Assembly (NCBI RefSeq): GCF_050947335.1
Contig: NW_027473349.1
Location: 372,001 to 436,000, forward strand
Direction: 5' to 3'
Source: Megachile rotundata
Taxonomy: Eukaryota; Arthropoda; Insecta; Hymenoptera; Megachilidae
DNA: 64,000 bases
A program made the translations under genes and the position numbers. The notes under the pieces are model-generated. The model ran no database searches and was not told where the DNA came from. It saw only the letters and a list, made by a program, of their open reading frames with translations. Below, in pieces: positions 38,041 through 49,769 of the stretch (position 1 is its first letter; the number at the start of each line of letters is the position of its first letter).

Positions 38041-38915
38041 CATTGTGTGATTGTGTGATTGTGTGATTGTGTGATTGTGTGATTGTGTGATTGTGTGATT
38101 GTGTGATTGTGTGATTGTGTGATTGTGTGATTGTGTGATTGTGTGATTGTGTGATTGTGTGATTGTGTGATTGTGTGATTGTGTGATTGTGTGATTGTGT
38201 GATTGTGTGATTGTGGTTGTGTGATTGTGATTGTGTGATTGTGATTGTGTGATTGTGATTGTGTGATTGTGATTGTGTGATTGTGATTGTGTGATTGTGA
38301 TTGTGTGATTGTGATTGTGTGATTGTGTGATTGTGTGATTGAGTGATTGTGTGAGTGTGTGGTTGTGTGATTGTGTGATTGTGTGATTGTGTGGTTGTGT
38401 GATTGTGTGATTGTGTGATTGTGTGATTGTGTGATTGTGTGATTGTGTGATTGTGTGATTGTGTGATTGTGTGATTGTGTGATTGTGTGATTGTGTGATT
38501 GTGTGATTGTGTGATTGTGTGATTGCGACTGTGCGATTGTGTGAGTGTGTGATTGTGTGATTGAGTGATTGTGTGCTTGTGTGATTGTGTGGTTGTGTGA
38601 TTGTGTGATTGTGTGGTTGTGTGATTGTGTGATTGTGTGATTGTGTGATTGTGTGATTGTGTGATTGTGTGATTGTGTGATTGTGTGATTGTGTGATTGT
38701 GTGACTGTGTGATTGTGTGATTGTGTGATTGTGCGATTGTGTAATTGTGATTGTGTGATTGTGATTGTGTGTACTGTGTGATTGTGTGATTGTGTGATTG
38801 TGTGATTGTGTGATTGTGTGATTGTGTGATTGTGTGATTGTGTGATTGTGTGATTGTGTGATTGTGTGATTGTGAGATTGTGTGATTGTGTGATTGTGTG
38901 ATTGAGTGATTGTGT

Positions 38916-39096
38916 GACTGCGTGATTGTGTGACTGTGTGATTGTGTGACTGCGTGATTGTGTGACCGCGATTGTGTGACCGTGATTGTGTGACCGTGAT
39001 TTTGTGACCGTGATTGTGTGACCGTGATTGTGTGATCGTGATTGTGTGATCGTGATTGTGTGATCGTGATTGTGCAATCGTGATTGTGTGATTGCG
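38916..39096. repeat. Cassette A19 (GATCG subtype)
   Basis: First cassette of block H1. GTAC 145 bp upstream, TTAA 321 bp after the core. Confidence 0.92.
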
Positions 39097-40134
39097 TGAT
39101 TGTGATTGTGTGATTGTGTGACTGTGTGATTGTGTGATTGTGTGATTGTGTGATTGTGTGATTGTGTGATTGTGTGATTGTGTGATTGTGATTGTGTGAT
39201 TGTGATTGTGTGATTGTGACTGTGTGATTGTGACTGTGTGATTTTGTGAGTGTGTGATTGTGTGATTGAGTGATTGTGTGATTGTGTTAATGTGACTGTG
39301 TGATTGTGTGAGTGTGTGATTGTGTGATTGAGTGATTGTGTGGTTGTGTGATTGTGTGGTTCTGTGATTGTGTGATTGTGTGATTGTGTGATTGTGTGAC
39401 TGTGTGATTGTGTGAGTGTGTGATTGTGTGATTGAGTGATTGTGTGGTTGTGTGATTGTGTGGTTGTGTGATTGTGTGGTTGTGTGATTGTGTGATTGTG
39501 TGATTTTGTGATTGTGTGATTGTGTGATTGTGTGATTGTGGTTGTGTGATTGTGATTGTGTGATTGTGATTGTGTGATTGTGATTGTGTGATTGTGATTG
39601 TGTGATTGTGTGATTGAGTGATTGTGTGAGTGTGTGGTTGTGTGATTGTGTGATTGTGTGATTGTGTGGTTGTGTGATTGTGTGATTGTGTGATTGTGTG
39701 ATTGTGTGATTGTGTGATTGTGTGATTGTGTGATTGTGTGATTGTGTGATTGTGTGACTGTGACTGTATGATTGTGTGAGTGTGTGATTGTGTGATTGAG
39801 TGATTGTGTGCTTGTGTGATTGTGTGGTTGTGTGATTGTGTGATTGTGTGGTTGTGTGATTGTGTGATTGTGTGATTGTGTGATTGTGTGATTGTGTGAT
39901 TGTGTGATTGTGTGATTGTGTGATTGTGTGACTCTGTGATTGTGTGATTGTGTGATTGTGTGATTGTGTGATTGTGCGATTGTGTAATTGTGATTGTGCG
40001 ATTGTGATTGTGTGTACTGTGTGATTGTGTGATTGTGTGATTGTGTGATTGTGTGATTGTGTGATTGTGTGATTGTGTGATTGTGAGATTGTGAGATTGT
40101 GTGATTGTGTGATTGTGTGATTGAGTGATTGTGT

Positions 40135-40301
40135 GACTGCGTGATTGTGTGACTGTGTGATTGTGTGACTGCGTGATTGTGTGACCGCGATTGTGTGACC
40201 GTGATTGTGTGACCGTGATTTTGTGACCGTGATTGTGTGACCGTGATTGTGTCATCGTGATTGTGTGATCGTGATTGTGCAATCGTGATTGTGTGATTGC
40301 G
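40135..40301. repeat. Cassette A20 (CATCG subtype, one GATCGTG fewer)
   Basis: Second cassette of block H1, missing one GATCGTG unit, as in A22 and A24. Confidence 0.92.
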
Positions 40302-40620
40302 TGATTGTGATTGTGTGATTGTGTGACTGTGTGATTGTGTGATTGTGTGATTGTGTGATTGTGTGATTGTGTGATTGTGTGATTGTGTGATTGTGTGATT
40401 GTGTGATTGTGTGATTGTGTGATTGTGTGATTGTGTGATTGTGTGATTGTGTGATTGTGATTGTGTGATTGTGATTGTGTGATTGTGACTGTGTGATTGT
40501 GACTGTGTGATTTTGTGAGTGTGTGATTGTGTGATTGAGTGATTGTGTGCTTGTGTGATTGTGTGATTGTGTGATTGTGTGATTGTGTGATTGTGTGATT
40601 GTGTGATTGTGTGATTGTGT

Positions 40621-43600
40621 CATTGTGTGATTGTGTGATTGTGTGATTGTGTGATTGTGTGACTGTGTGATTGTGTGATTGTGTGATTGTGTGATTGTGT
40701 GATTGTGTGATTGTGTGATTGTGTGATTGTGTGATTGTGTGATTGTGTGATTGTGTGATTGTGTGATTGTGTGACTGTGTGATTGTGTGATTGTGTGATT
40801 GTGCGATTGTGTGATTGTGCGATTGTGTAATTGTGATTGTGTGATTGTGATTGTGTGTACTGTGTGATTGTGTGATTGTGTGATTGTGTGATTGTGTGAT
40901 TGTGTGATTATGTGATTGTGTGATTGTGTGATTGTGTGATTGTGTGAGTGTGTGATTGTCTGATTGAGTGATTGTGTGCTTGTGTGATTGTGTGGTTGTG
41001 TGATTGTGTGATTGTGTGATTAGGTGATTGTGTGATTGTGTGATTGTGACTGTGGGATTGTATGAGTGTGTGATTGTGTGATTGAGTGATTGTGTGCTTG
41101 TGTGATTGTGTGATTGTGTGACCGTGATTGTGTGACCGTGATTGTGTGACCGTGATTGTGTGGCCGTGATTGAGTGACCGTGATTGTGATTGCGTGATTG
41201 TGTGATTGTGTGATCGTGTGATCGTGTGACTGTGTGATCGTGTGATTGTGTGATTGTGTGAGTGTGTGATTGTGTGATTGTGTGATTGTGTGATTGTGAC
41301 TGTGTGATTGTGTGATTGTGTGATTGTGTGGTTGTGTGATTTTGTGATTGTGTGATTGTGTGATTGTGTGATTGTGTGATTGTGACTGTGTGATTGTGTG
41401 AGTGTGTGATTGTGTGATTGTGTGATTGTGTGATTGTGTGATTGTGTGATTGTGTGATTGTGTGATTGTGTGATTGTGTGATTGTGTGATTGTGTGATTG
41501 TGTGAGTGTGTGATTGTCTGATTGAGTGATTGTGTGCTTGTGTGATTGTGTGGTTGTGTGATTGTGTGATTGTGTGATTAGGTGATTGTGTGATTGTGTG
41601 ATTGTGTTAATGTGACTGTGTGATTGTGTGAGTGTGTGATTGTGTGATTGAGTGATTGTGTGGTTGTGTGATTGTGTGGTTGTGTGATTGTGTGATTGTG
41701 TGATTGTGTGATTGTGTGACTGTGTGATTGTGTGAGTGTGTGATTGTGTGATTGAGTGATTGTGTGGTTGTGTGATTGTGTGGTTGTGTGATTGTGTGGT
41801 TGTGTGATTGTGTGATTGTGTGATTTTGTGATTGTGTGATTGTGTGATTGTGTGATTGTGTGATTGTGTGATTGTGTGATTGTGTGATTGTGGTTGTGTG
41901 ATTGTGATTGTGCGATTGTGATTGTGTGATTGTGTCTGTGTGATTGTGTGAGTGTGTGATTGTGTGATTGTGTGATTGTGTGATTGTGTGAGTGTGTGAT
42001 TGTGTGATTGTGTGATTGTGTGATTGTGTAATTGTGATTGTGCGATTGTGTGATTGTGTGATTGTGTGATTGTGTGATTGTGTGATTGTGTGATTGTGAG
42101 ATAGTGTGATTGTGTGATGGTGTAATCGTGATTGTGTGATTGTGATTGTGTGATTGTGTGATTGTGTGATTGTGACTGTGTGATTGTGTGAGTGTGTGAT
42201 TGTGTGATTGAGTGACTGTGCGATTGTGTGAGTGTGTGATTGTGTGATTGAGTGATTGTGTGCTTGTGTGATTGTGTGGTTGTGTGATTGTGTGATTGTG
42301 TGGTTGTGTGATTGTGTGATTGTGTGATTGTGTGATTGTGTGATTGTGTGATTGTGTGATTGTGTGATTGTGTGATTGTGTGATTGTGTGACTCTGTGAT
42401 TGTGTGATTGTGTGATTGTGTGATTGTGTGATTGTGTGATTGTGATTGTGTGATTGTGATTGTGTGATTGTGACTGTGTGATTGTGACTGTGTGATTTTG
42501 TGAGTGTGTGATTGTGTGATTGAGTGATTGTGTGCTTGTGTGATTGTGTGATTGTGTGATTGTGTGATTGTGTGATTGTGTGATTGTGTTATTGTGTGAT
42601 TGTGTGATTGTGATTGTGTGATTGTGATTGTGTGATTGTGACTGTGTGATTGTGACTGTGTGATTGTGACTGTGTGATTGTGTGAGTGTGTGATTGTGTG
42701 ATTGAGTGATTGTGTGCTTGTGTGATTGTGTGGTTGTGTGATTGTGTGATTGTGTGATTAGGTGATTGTGTGATTGTGTGATTGTGTGATTGTGTGATTG
42801 TGTGATTGTGTGATTGTGTGATTGTGTGATTGTGTGATTGTGTGATTGTGTGATTGTGTGATTGTGTGATTGTGTGATTGTGTGATTGTGTGATTGTGTG
42901 ATTGTGTGATTGTGTGATTGTGTGATTGTGTGATTGTGTGATTGTGTGATTGTGTGATTGTGTGATTGTGTGATTGTGTGATTGTGGTTGTGTGATTGTG
43001 ATTGTGTGATTGTGATTGTGTGATTGTGATTGTGTGATTGTGATTGTGTGATTGTGTGATTGAGTGATTGTGTGAGTGTGTGGTTGTGTGATTGTGTGAT
43101 TGTGTGATTGTGTGGTTGTGTGATTGTGTGATTGTGTGATTGTGTGATTGTGTGATTGTGTGATTGTGTGATTGTGTGATTGTGTGATTGTGTGATTGTG
43201 TGATTGTGACTGTGCGATTGTGTGAGTGTGTGATTGTGTGATTGAGTGATTGTGTGCTTGTGTGATTGTGTGGTTGTGTGATTGTGTGATTGTGTGGTTG
43301 TGTGATTGTGTGATTGTGTGATTGTGTGATTGTGTGATTGTGTGATTGTGTGATTGTGTGATTGTGTGATTGTGTGACTCTGTGATTGTGTGATTGTGTG
43401 ATTGTGTGAGTGTGTGATTGTGTAATTGAGTGATTGTGTGCTTGTGTGATTGTGTGGTTGTGTGATTGTGTGATTGTGTGGTTGTGTGATTGTGTGATTG
43501 TGTGATTGTGTGATTGTGTGATTGTGTGATTGTGTGATTGTGTGATTGTGTGATTGTGTGACTCTGTGATTGTGTGATTGTGTGATTGTGTGATTGTGTG

Positions 43601-44017
43601 ATTGTGTGATTGTGTGATTGTGTGATTGTGTGATTGTGTGATTGTGTGATTGTGATTGTGTGATTGTGATTGTGTGATTGTGACTGTGTGATTGTGACTG
43701 TGTGATTTTGTGAGTGTGTGATTGTGTGATTGAGTGATTGTGTGCTTGTGTGATTGTGTGATTGTGTGATTGTGTGATTGTGTGATTGTGTGATTGTGTG
43801 ATTGTGTTATTGTGTGATTGTGTGATTGTGACTGTGTGATTGTGACTGTGTGATTGTGTGAGTGTGTGATTGTGTGAGTGTGTGATTGTGTGATTGTGTG
43901 ATTGTGTGATTGTGACTGTGTGATTGTGTGAGTGTGTGATTGTGTGATTGAGTGACTGTGTGCTTGTGTGATTGTGTGGTTGTGTGATTGTGTGATTGTG
44001 TGATTGTGTGATTGTGT
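40621..44017. repeat. Block X, copy 1 (cassette B and TTAA, no cassette A)
   Basis: Matches 49770 onward at 9,149 bp: GTAC 40857 and 50006, cassette B7 and B8, TTAA 41607 and 50756. The offset becomes 9,165 at 42758 and 9,141 at the AATTGAG variant near 43423, both steps being multiples of 8. A pure run of about 220 bp lies at 42767-42985. Confidence 0.85.
41120..41243. repeat. Cassette B7
   Basis: Block X copy 1. GTAC 263 bp upstream, TTAA 487 bp downstream, three 8-bp units more than at B1. Confidence 0.9.
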
Positions 44018-44876
44018 CATTGTGTGATTGTGTGATTGTGTGATTGTGTGATTGTGTGATTGTGTGATTGTGTGATTGTGTGATTGTGTGATTGTGTGAT
44101 TGTGTGATTGTGTGATTGTGTGATTGTGTGATTGTGTGATTGTGTGATTGTGTGATTGTGTGATTGTGTGATTGTGTGATTGTGTGATTGTGGTTGTGTG
44201 ATTGTGATTGTGTGATTGTGATTGTGTGATTGTGATTGTGTGATTGTGATTGTGTGATTGTGATTGTGTGATTGTGATTGTGTGATTGTGATTGTGTGAT
44301 TGTGTGATTGTGTGATTGAGTGATTGTGTGAGTGTGTGGTTGTGTGATTGTGTGATTGTGTGATTGTGTGGTTGTGTGATTGTGTGATTGTGTGATTGTG
44401 TGATTGTGTGATTGTGTGATTGTGTGATTGTGTGATTGTGTGATTGTGTGATTGTGTGATTGTGTGATTGTGTGATTGTGTGATTGCGACTGTGCGATTG
44501 TGTGAGTGTGTGATTGTGTGATTGAGTGATTGTGTGCTTGTGTGATTGTGTGGTTGTGTGATTGTGTGATTGTGTGGTTGTGTGATTGTGTGATTGTGTG
44601 ATTGTGTGATTGTGTGATTGTGTGATTGTGTGATTGTGTGATTGTGTGATTGTGTGATTGTGTGACTGTGTGATTGTGTGATTGTGTGATTGTGCGATTG
44701 TGTAATTGTGATTGTGTGATTGTGATTGTGTGTACTGTGTGATTGTGTGATTGTGTGATTGTGTGATTGTGTGATTGTGTGATTGTGTGATTGTGTGATT
44801 GTGTGATTGTGTGATTGTGTGATTGTGTGATTGTGAGATTGTGTGATTGTGTGATTGTGTGATTGAGTGATTGTGT

Positions 44877-45057
44877 GACTGCGTGATTGTGTGACTGTGT
44901 GATTGTGTGACTGCGTGATTGTGTGACCGCGATTGTGTGACCGTGATTGTGTGACCGTGATTTTGTGACCGTGATTGTGTGACCGTTATTGTGTGATCGT
45001 GATTGTGTGATCGTGATTGTGTGATCGTGATTGTGCAATCGTGATTGTGTGATTGCG
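44877..45057. repeat. Cassette A21 (GATCG subtype)
   Basis: First cassette of block H2; private GACCGTTATTG. GTAC 145 bp upstream, TTAA 321 bp after the core. Confidence 0.92.
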
Positions 45058-46095
45058 TGATTGTGATTGTGTGATTGTGTGACTGTGTGATTGTGTGATT
45101 GTGTGATTGTGTGATTGTGTGATTGTGTGATTGTGTGATTGTGTGATTGTGATTGTGTGATTGTGATTGTGTGATTGTGACTGTGTGATTGTGACTGTGT
45201 GATTTTGTGAGTGTGTGATTGTGTGATTGAGTGATTGTGTGATTGTGTTAATGTGACTGTGTGATTGTGTGAGTGTGTGATTGTGTGATTGAGTGATTGT
45301 GTGGTTGTGTGATTGTGTGGTTGTGTGATTGTGTGATTGTGTGATTGTGTGATTGTGTGACTGTGTGATTGTGTGAGTGTGTGATTGTGTGATTGAGTGA
45401 TTGTGTGGTTGTGTGATTGTGTGGTTGTGTGATTGTGTGGTTGTGTGATTGTGTGATTGTGTGATTTTGTGATTGTGTGATTGTGTGATTGTGTGATTGT
45501 GGTTGTGTGATTGTGATTGTGTGATTGTGATTGTGTGATTGTGATTGTGTGATTGTGATTGTGTGATTGTGTGATTGAGTGATTGTGTGAGTGTGTGGTT
45601 GTGTGATTGTGTGATTGTGTGATTGTGTGGTTGTGTGATTGTGTGATTGTGTGATTGTGTGATTGTGTGATTGTGTGATTGTGTGATTGTGTGATTGTGT
45701 GATTGTGTGATTGTGTGACTGTGACTGTATGATTGTGTGAGTGTGTGATTGTGTGATTGAGTGATTGTGTGCTTGTGTGATTGTGTGGTTGTGTGATTGT
45801 GTGATTGTGTGGTTGTGTGATTGTGTGATTGTGTGATTGTGTGATTGTGTGATTGTGTGATTGTGTGATTGTGTGATTGTGTGATTGTGTGACTCTGTGA
45901 TTGTGTGATTGTGTGATTGTGTGATTGTGTGATTGTGCGATTGTGTAATTGTGATTGTGCGATTGTGATTGTGTGTACTGTGTGATTGTGTGATTGTGTG
46001 ATTGTGTGATTGTGTGATTGTGTGATTGTGTGATTGTGTGATTGTGAGATTGTGAGATTGTGTGATTGTGTGATTGTGTGATTGAGTGATTGTGT

Positions 46096-46262
46096 GACTG
46101 CGTGATTGTGTGACTGTGTGATTGTGTGACTGCGTGATTGTGTGACCGCGATTGTGTGACCGTGATTGTGTGACCGTGATTTTGTGACCGTGATTGTGTG
46201 ACCGTGATTGTGTCATCGTGATTGTGTGATCGTGATTGTGCAATCGTGATTGTGTGATTGCG
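46096..46262. repeat. Cassette A22 (CATCG subtype, one GATCGTG fewer)
   Basis: Second cassette of block H2. GTAC 121 bp upstream. Confidence 0.92.
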
Positions 46263-46573
46263 TGATTGTGATTGTGTGATTGTGTGACTGTGTGATTGTG
46301 TGATTGTGTGATTGTGTGATTGTGTGATTGTGTGATTGTGTGATTGTGTGATTGTGTGATTGTGTGATTGTGTGATTGTGTGATTGTGTGATTGTGTGAT
46401 TGTGTGATTGTGATTGTGTGATTGTGATTGTGTGATTGTGACTGTGTGATTGTGACTGTGTGATTTTGTGAGTGTGTGATTGTGTGATTGAGTGATTGTG
46501 TGCTTGTGTGATTGTGTGATTGTGTGATTGTGTGATTGTGTGATTGTGTGATTGTGTGATTGTGTGATTGTGT

Positions 46574-47191
46574 CATTGTGTGATTGTGTGATTGTGTGAT
46601 TGTGTGATTGTGTGACTGTGTGATTGTGTGATTGTGTGATTGTGTGATTGTGTGATTGTGTGATTGTGTGATTGTGTGATTGTGTGATTGTGTGATTGTG
46701 TGATTGTGTGATTGTGTGATTGTGTGATTGTGTGACTCTGTGATTGTGTGATTGTGTGATTGTGTGATTGTGTGATTGTGTGATTGTGTGATTGTGTGAT
46801 TGTGTGATTGTGTGATTGTGTGATTGTGATTGTGTGATTGTGATTGTGTGATTGTGACTGTGTGATTGTGACTGTGTGATTTTGTGAGTGTGTGATTGTG
46901 TGATTGAGTGATTGTGTGCTTGTGTGATTGTGTGATTGTGTGATTGTGTGATTGTGTGATTGTGTGATTGTGTGATTGTGTTATTGTGTGATTGTGTGAT
47001 TGTGACTGTGTGATTGTGACTGTGTGATTGTGTGAGTGTGTGATTGTGTGAGTGTGTGATTGTGTGATTGTGTGATTGTGTGATTGTGACTGTGTGATTG
47101 TGTGAGTGTGTGATTGTGTGATTGAGTGACTGTGTGCTTGTGTGATTGTGTGGTTGTGTGATTGTGTGATTGTGTGATTGTGTGATTGTGT
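46574..47191. repeat. Short spacer between H blocks
   Basis: About 618 bp of 8-bp units with GACTCTG near 46735 and the GATTTTG, GAGTG, GCTTG, GTTATTG flank. It resembles the last 640 bp of block X copy 1. Confidence 0.8.
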
Positions 47192-48058
47192 CATTGTGTG
47201 ATTGTGTGATTGTGTGATTGTGTGATTGTGTGATTGTGTGATTGTGTGATTGTGTGATTGTGTGATTGTGTGATTGTGTGATTGTGTGATTGTGTGATTG
47301 TGTGATTGTGTGATTGTGTGATTGTGTGATTGTGTGATTGTGTGATTGTGTGATTGTGTGATTGTGTGATTGTGGTTGTGTGATTGTGATTGTGTGATTG
47401 TGATTGTGTGATTGTGATTGTGTGATTGTGATTGTGTGATTGTGATTGTGTGATTGTGATTGTGTGATTGTGATTGTGTGATTGTGTGATTGTGTGATTG
47501 AGTGATTGTGTGAGTGTGTGGTTGTGTGATTGTGTGATTGTGTGATTGTGTGGTTGTGTGATTGTGTGATTGTGTGATTGTGTGATTGTGTGATTGTGTG
47601 ATTGTGTGATTGTGTGATTGTGTGATTGTGTGATTGTGTGATTGTGTGATTGTGTGATTGTGTGATTGCGACTGTGCGATTGTGTGAGTGTGTGATTGTG
47701 TGATTGAGTGATTGTGTGCTTGTGTGATTGTGTGGTTGTGTGATTGTGTGATTGTGTGGTTGTGTGATTGTGTGATTGTGTGATTGTGTGATTGTGTGAT
47801 TGTGTGATTGTGTGATTGTGTGATTGTGTGATTGTGTGATTGTGTGACTGTGTGATTGTGTGATTGTGTGATTGTGCGATTGTGTAATTGTGATTGTGTG
47901 ATTGTGATTGTGTGTACTGTGTGATTGTGTGATTGTGTGATTGTGTGATTGTGTGATTGTGTGATTGTGTGATTGTGTGATTGTGTGATTGTGTGATTGT
48001 GTGATTGTGTGATTGTGAGATTGTGTGATTGTGTGATTGTGTGATTGAGTGATTGTGT

Positions 48059-48239
48059 GACTGCGTGATTGTGTGACTGTGTGATTGTGTGACTGCGTGA
48101 TTGTGTGACCGCGATTGTGTGACCGTGATTGTGTGACCGTGATTTTGTGACCGTGATTGTGTGACCGTGATTGTGTGATCGTGATTGTGTGATCGTGATT
48201 GTGTGATCGTGATTGTGCAATCGTGATTGTGTGATTGCG
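48059..48239. repeat. Cassette A23 (GATCG subtype)
   Basis: First cassette of block H3. GTAC 145 bp upstream, TTAA 321 bp after the core. Confidence 0.92.
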
Positions 48240-49269
48240 TGATTGTGATTGTGTGATTGTGTGACTGTGTGATTGTGTGATTGTGTGATTGTGTGATTGT
48301 GTGATTGTGTGATTGTGTGATTGTGTGATTGTGATTGTGTGATTGTGATTGTGTGATTGTGACTGTGTGATTGTGACTGTGTGATTTTGTGAGTGTGTGA
48401 TTGTGTGATTGAGTGATTGTGTGATTGTGTTAATGTGACTGTGTGATTGTGTGAGTGTGTGATTGTGTGATTGAGTGATTGTGTGGTTGTGTGATTGTGT
48501 GGTTGTGTGATTGTGTGATTGTGTGATTGTGTGATTGTGTGACTGTGTGATTGTGTGAGTGTGTGATTGTGTGATTGAGTGATTGTGTGGTTGTGTGATT
48601 GTGTGGTTGTGTGATTGTGTGGTTGTGTGATTGTGTGATTGTGTGATTTTGTGATTGTGTGATTGTGTGATTGTGTGATTGTGGTTGTGTGATTGTGATT
48701 GTGTGATTGTGATTGTGTGATTGTGATTGTGTGATTGTGATTGTGTGATTGTGTGATTGAGTGATTGTGTGAGTGTGTGGTTGTGTGATTGTGTGATTGT
48801 GTGATTGTGTGGTTGTGTGATTGTGTGATTGTGTGATTGTGTGATTGTGTGATTGTGTGATTGTGTGATTGTGTGATTGTGTGATTGTGTGATTGTGTGA
48901 CTGTGACTGTATGATTGTGTGAGTGTGTGATTGTGTGATTGAGTGATTGTGTGCTTGTGTGATTGTGTGGTTGTGTGATTGTGTGATTGTGTGGTTGTGT
49001 GATTGTGTGATTGTGTGATTGTGTGATTGTGTGATTGTGTGATTGTGTGATTGTGTGATTGTGTGACTCTGTGATTGTGTGATTGTGTGATTGTGTGATT
49101 GTGTGATTGTGCGATTGTGTAATTGTGATTGTGCGATTGTGATTGTGTGTACTGTGTGATTGTGTGATTGTGTGATTGTGTGATTGTGTGATTGTGTGAT
49201 TGTGTGATTGTGTGATTGTGAGATTGTGAGATTGTGTGATTGTGTGATTGTGTGATTGAGTGATTGTGT

Positions 49270-49450
49270 GACTGCGTGATTGTGTGACTGTGTGATTGTG
49301 TGACTGCGTGATTGTGTGACCGCGATTGTGTGACCGTGATTGTGTGACCGTGATTTTGTGACCGTGATTGTGTGACCGTGATTGTGTCATCGTGATTGTG
49401 TGATCGTGATTGTGCAATCGTGATTGTGCAATCGTGATTGTGTGATTGCG
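49270..49450. repeat. Cassette A24 (CATCG subtype, dyad doubled)
   Basis: Missing one GATCGTG like A20 and A22, but the CAATCG unit is present twice (about 49410-49438). Confidence 0.92.
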
Positions 49451-49769
49451 TGATTGTGATTGTGTGATTGTGTGACTGTGTGATTGTGTGATTGTGTGAT
49501 TGTGTGATTGTGTGATTGTGTGATTGTGTGATTGTGTGATTGTGTGATTGTGTGATTGTGTGATTGTGTGATTGTGTGATTGTGTGATTGTGTGATTGTG
49601 TGATTGTGATTGTGTGATTGTGATTGTGTGATTGTGACTGTGTGATTGTGACTGTGTGATTTTGTGAGTGTGTGATTGTGTGATTGAGTGATTGTGTGCT
49701 TGTGTGATTGTGTGATTGTGTGATTGTGTGATTGTGTGATTGTGTGATTGTGTGATTGTGTGATTGTGT

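Larger units (their letters stand above)
38041..40620. repeat. Higher-order block H, copy 1
   Basis: Bounded by GTCATTG at both ends. Order inside: about 170 bp of perfect units, long 6/8 block, GATTGCGACTGTGCG, GTAC 38771, cassette A19 (GATCG subtype), TTAA 39287, GACTGTGACTGTATG, GTAC 40014, cassette A20 (CATCG subtype). Length 2,580 bp. A private GGTTCTG lies near 39360. Confidence 0.85.
44018..46573. repeat. Higher-order block H, copy 2
   Basis: Same order as the copy at 38041: GTAC 44732, A21 (GATCG), TTAA 45248, GTAC 45975, A22 (CATCG). Length 2,556 bp. The first cassette has a private GACCGTTATTG near 44985. GATTGTGAGATTGTGAG occurs near 46042, as in copies 1 and 3. Confidence 0.85.
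47192..49769. repeat. Higher-order block H, copy 3
   Basis: GTAC 47914, A23 (GATCG), TTAA 48430, GTAC 49149, A24 (CATCG, dyad doubled). Length 2,578 bp, bounded by GTCATTG at each end. Confidence 0.85.
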
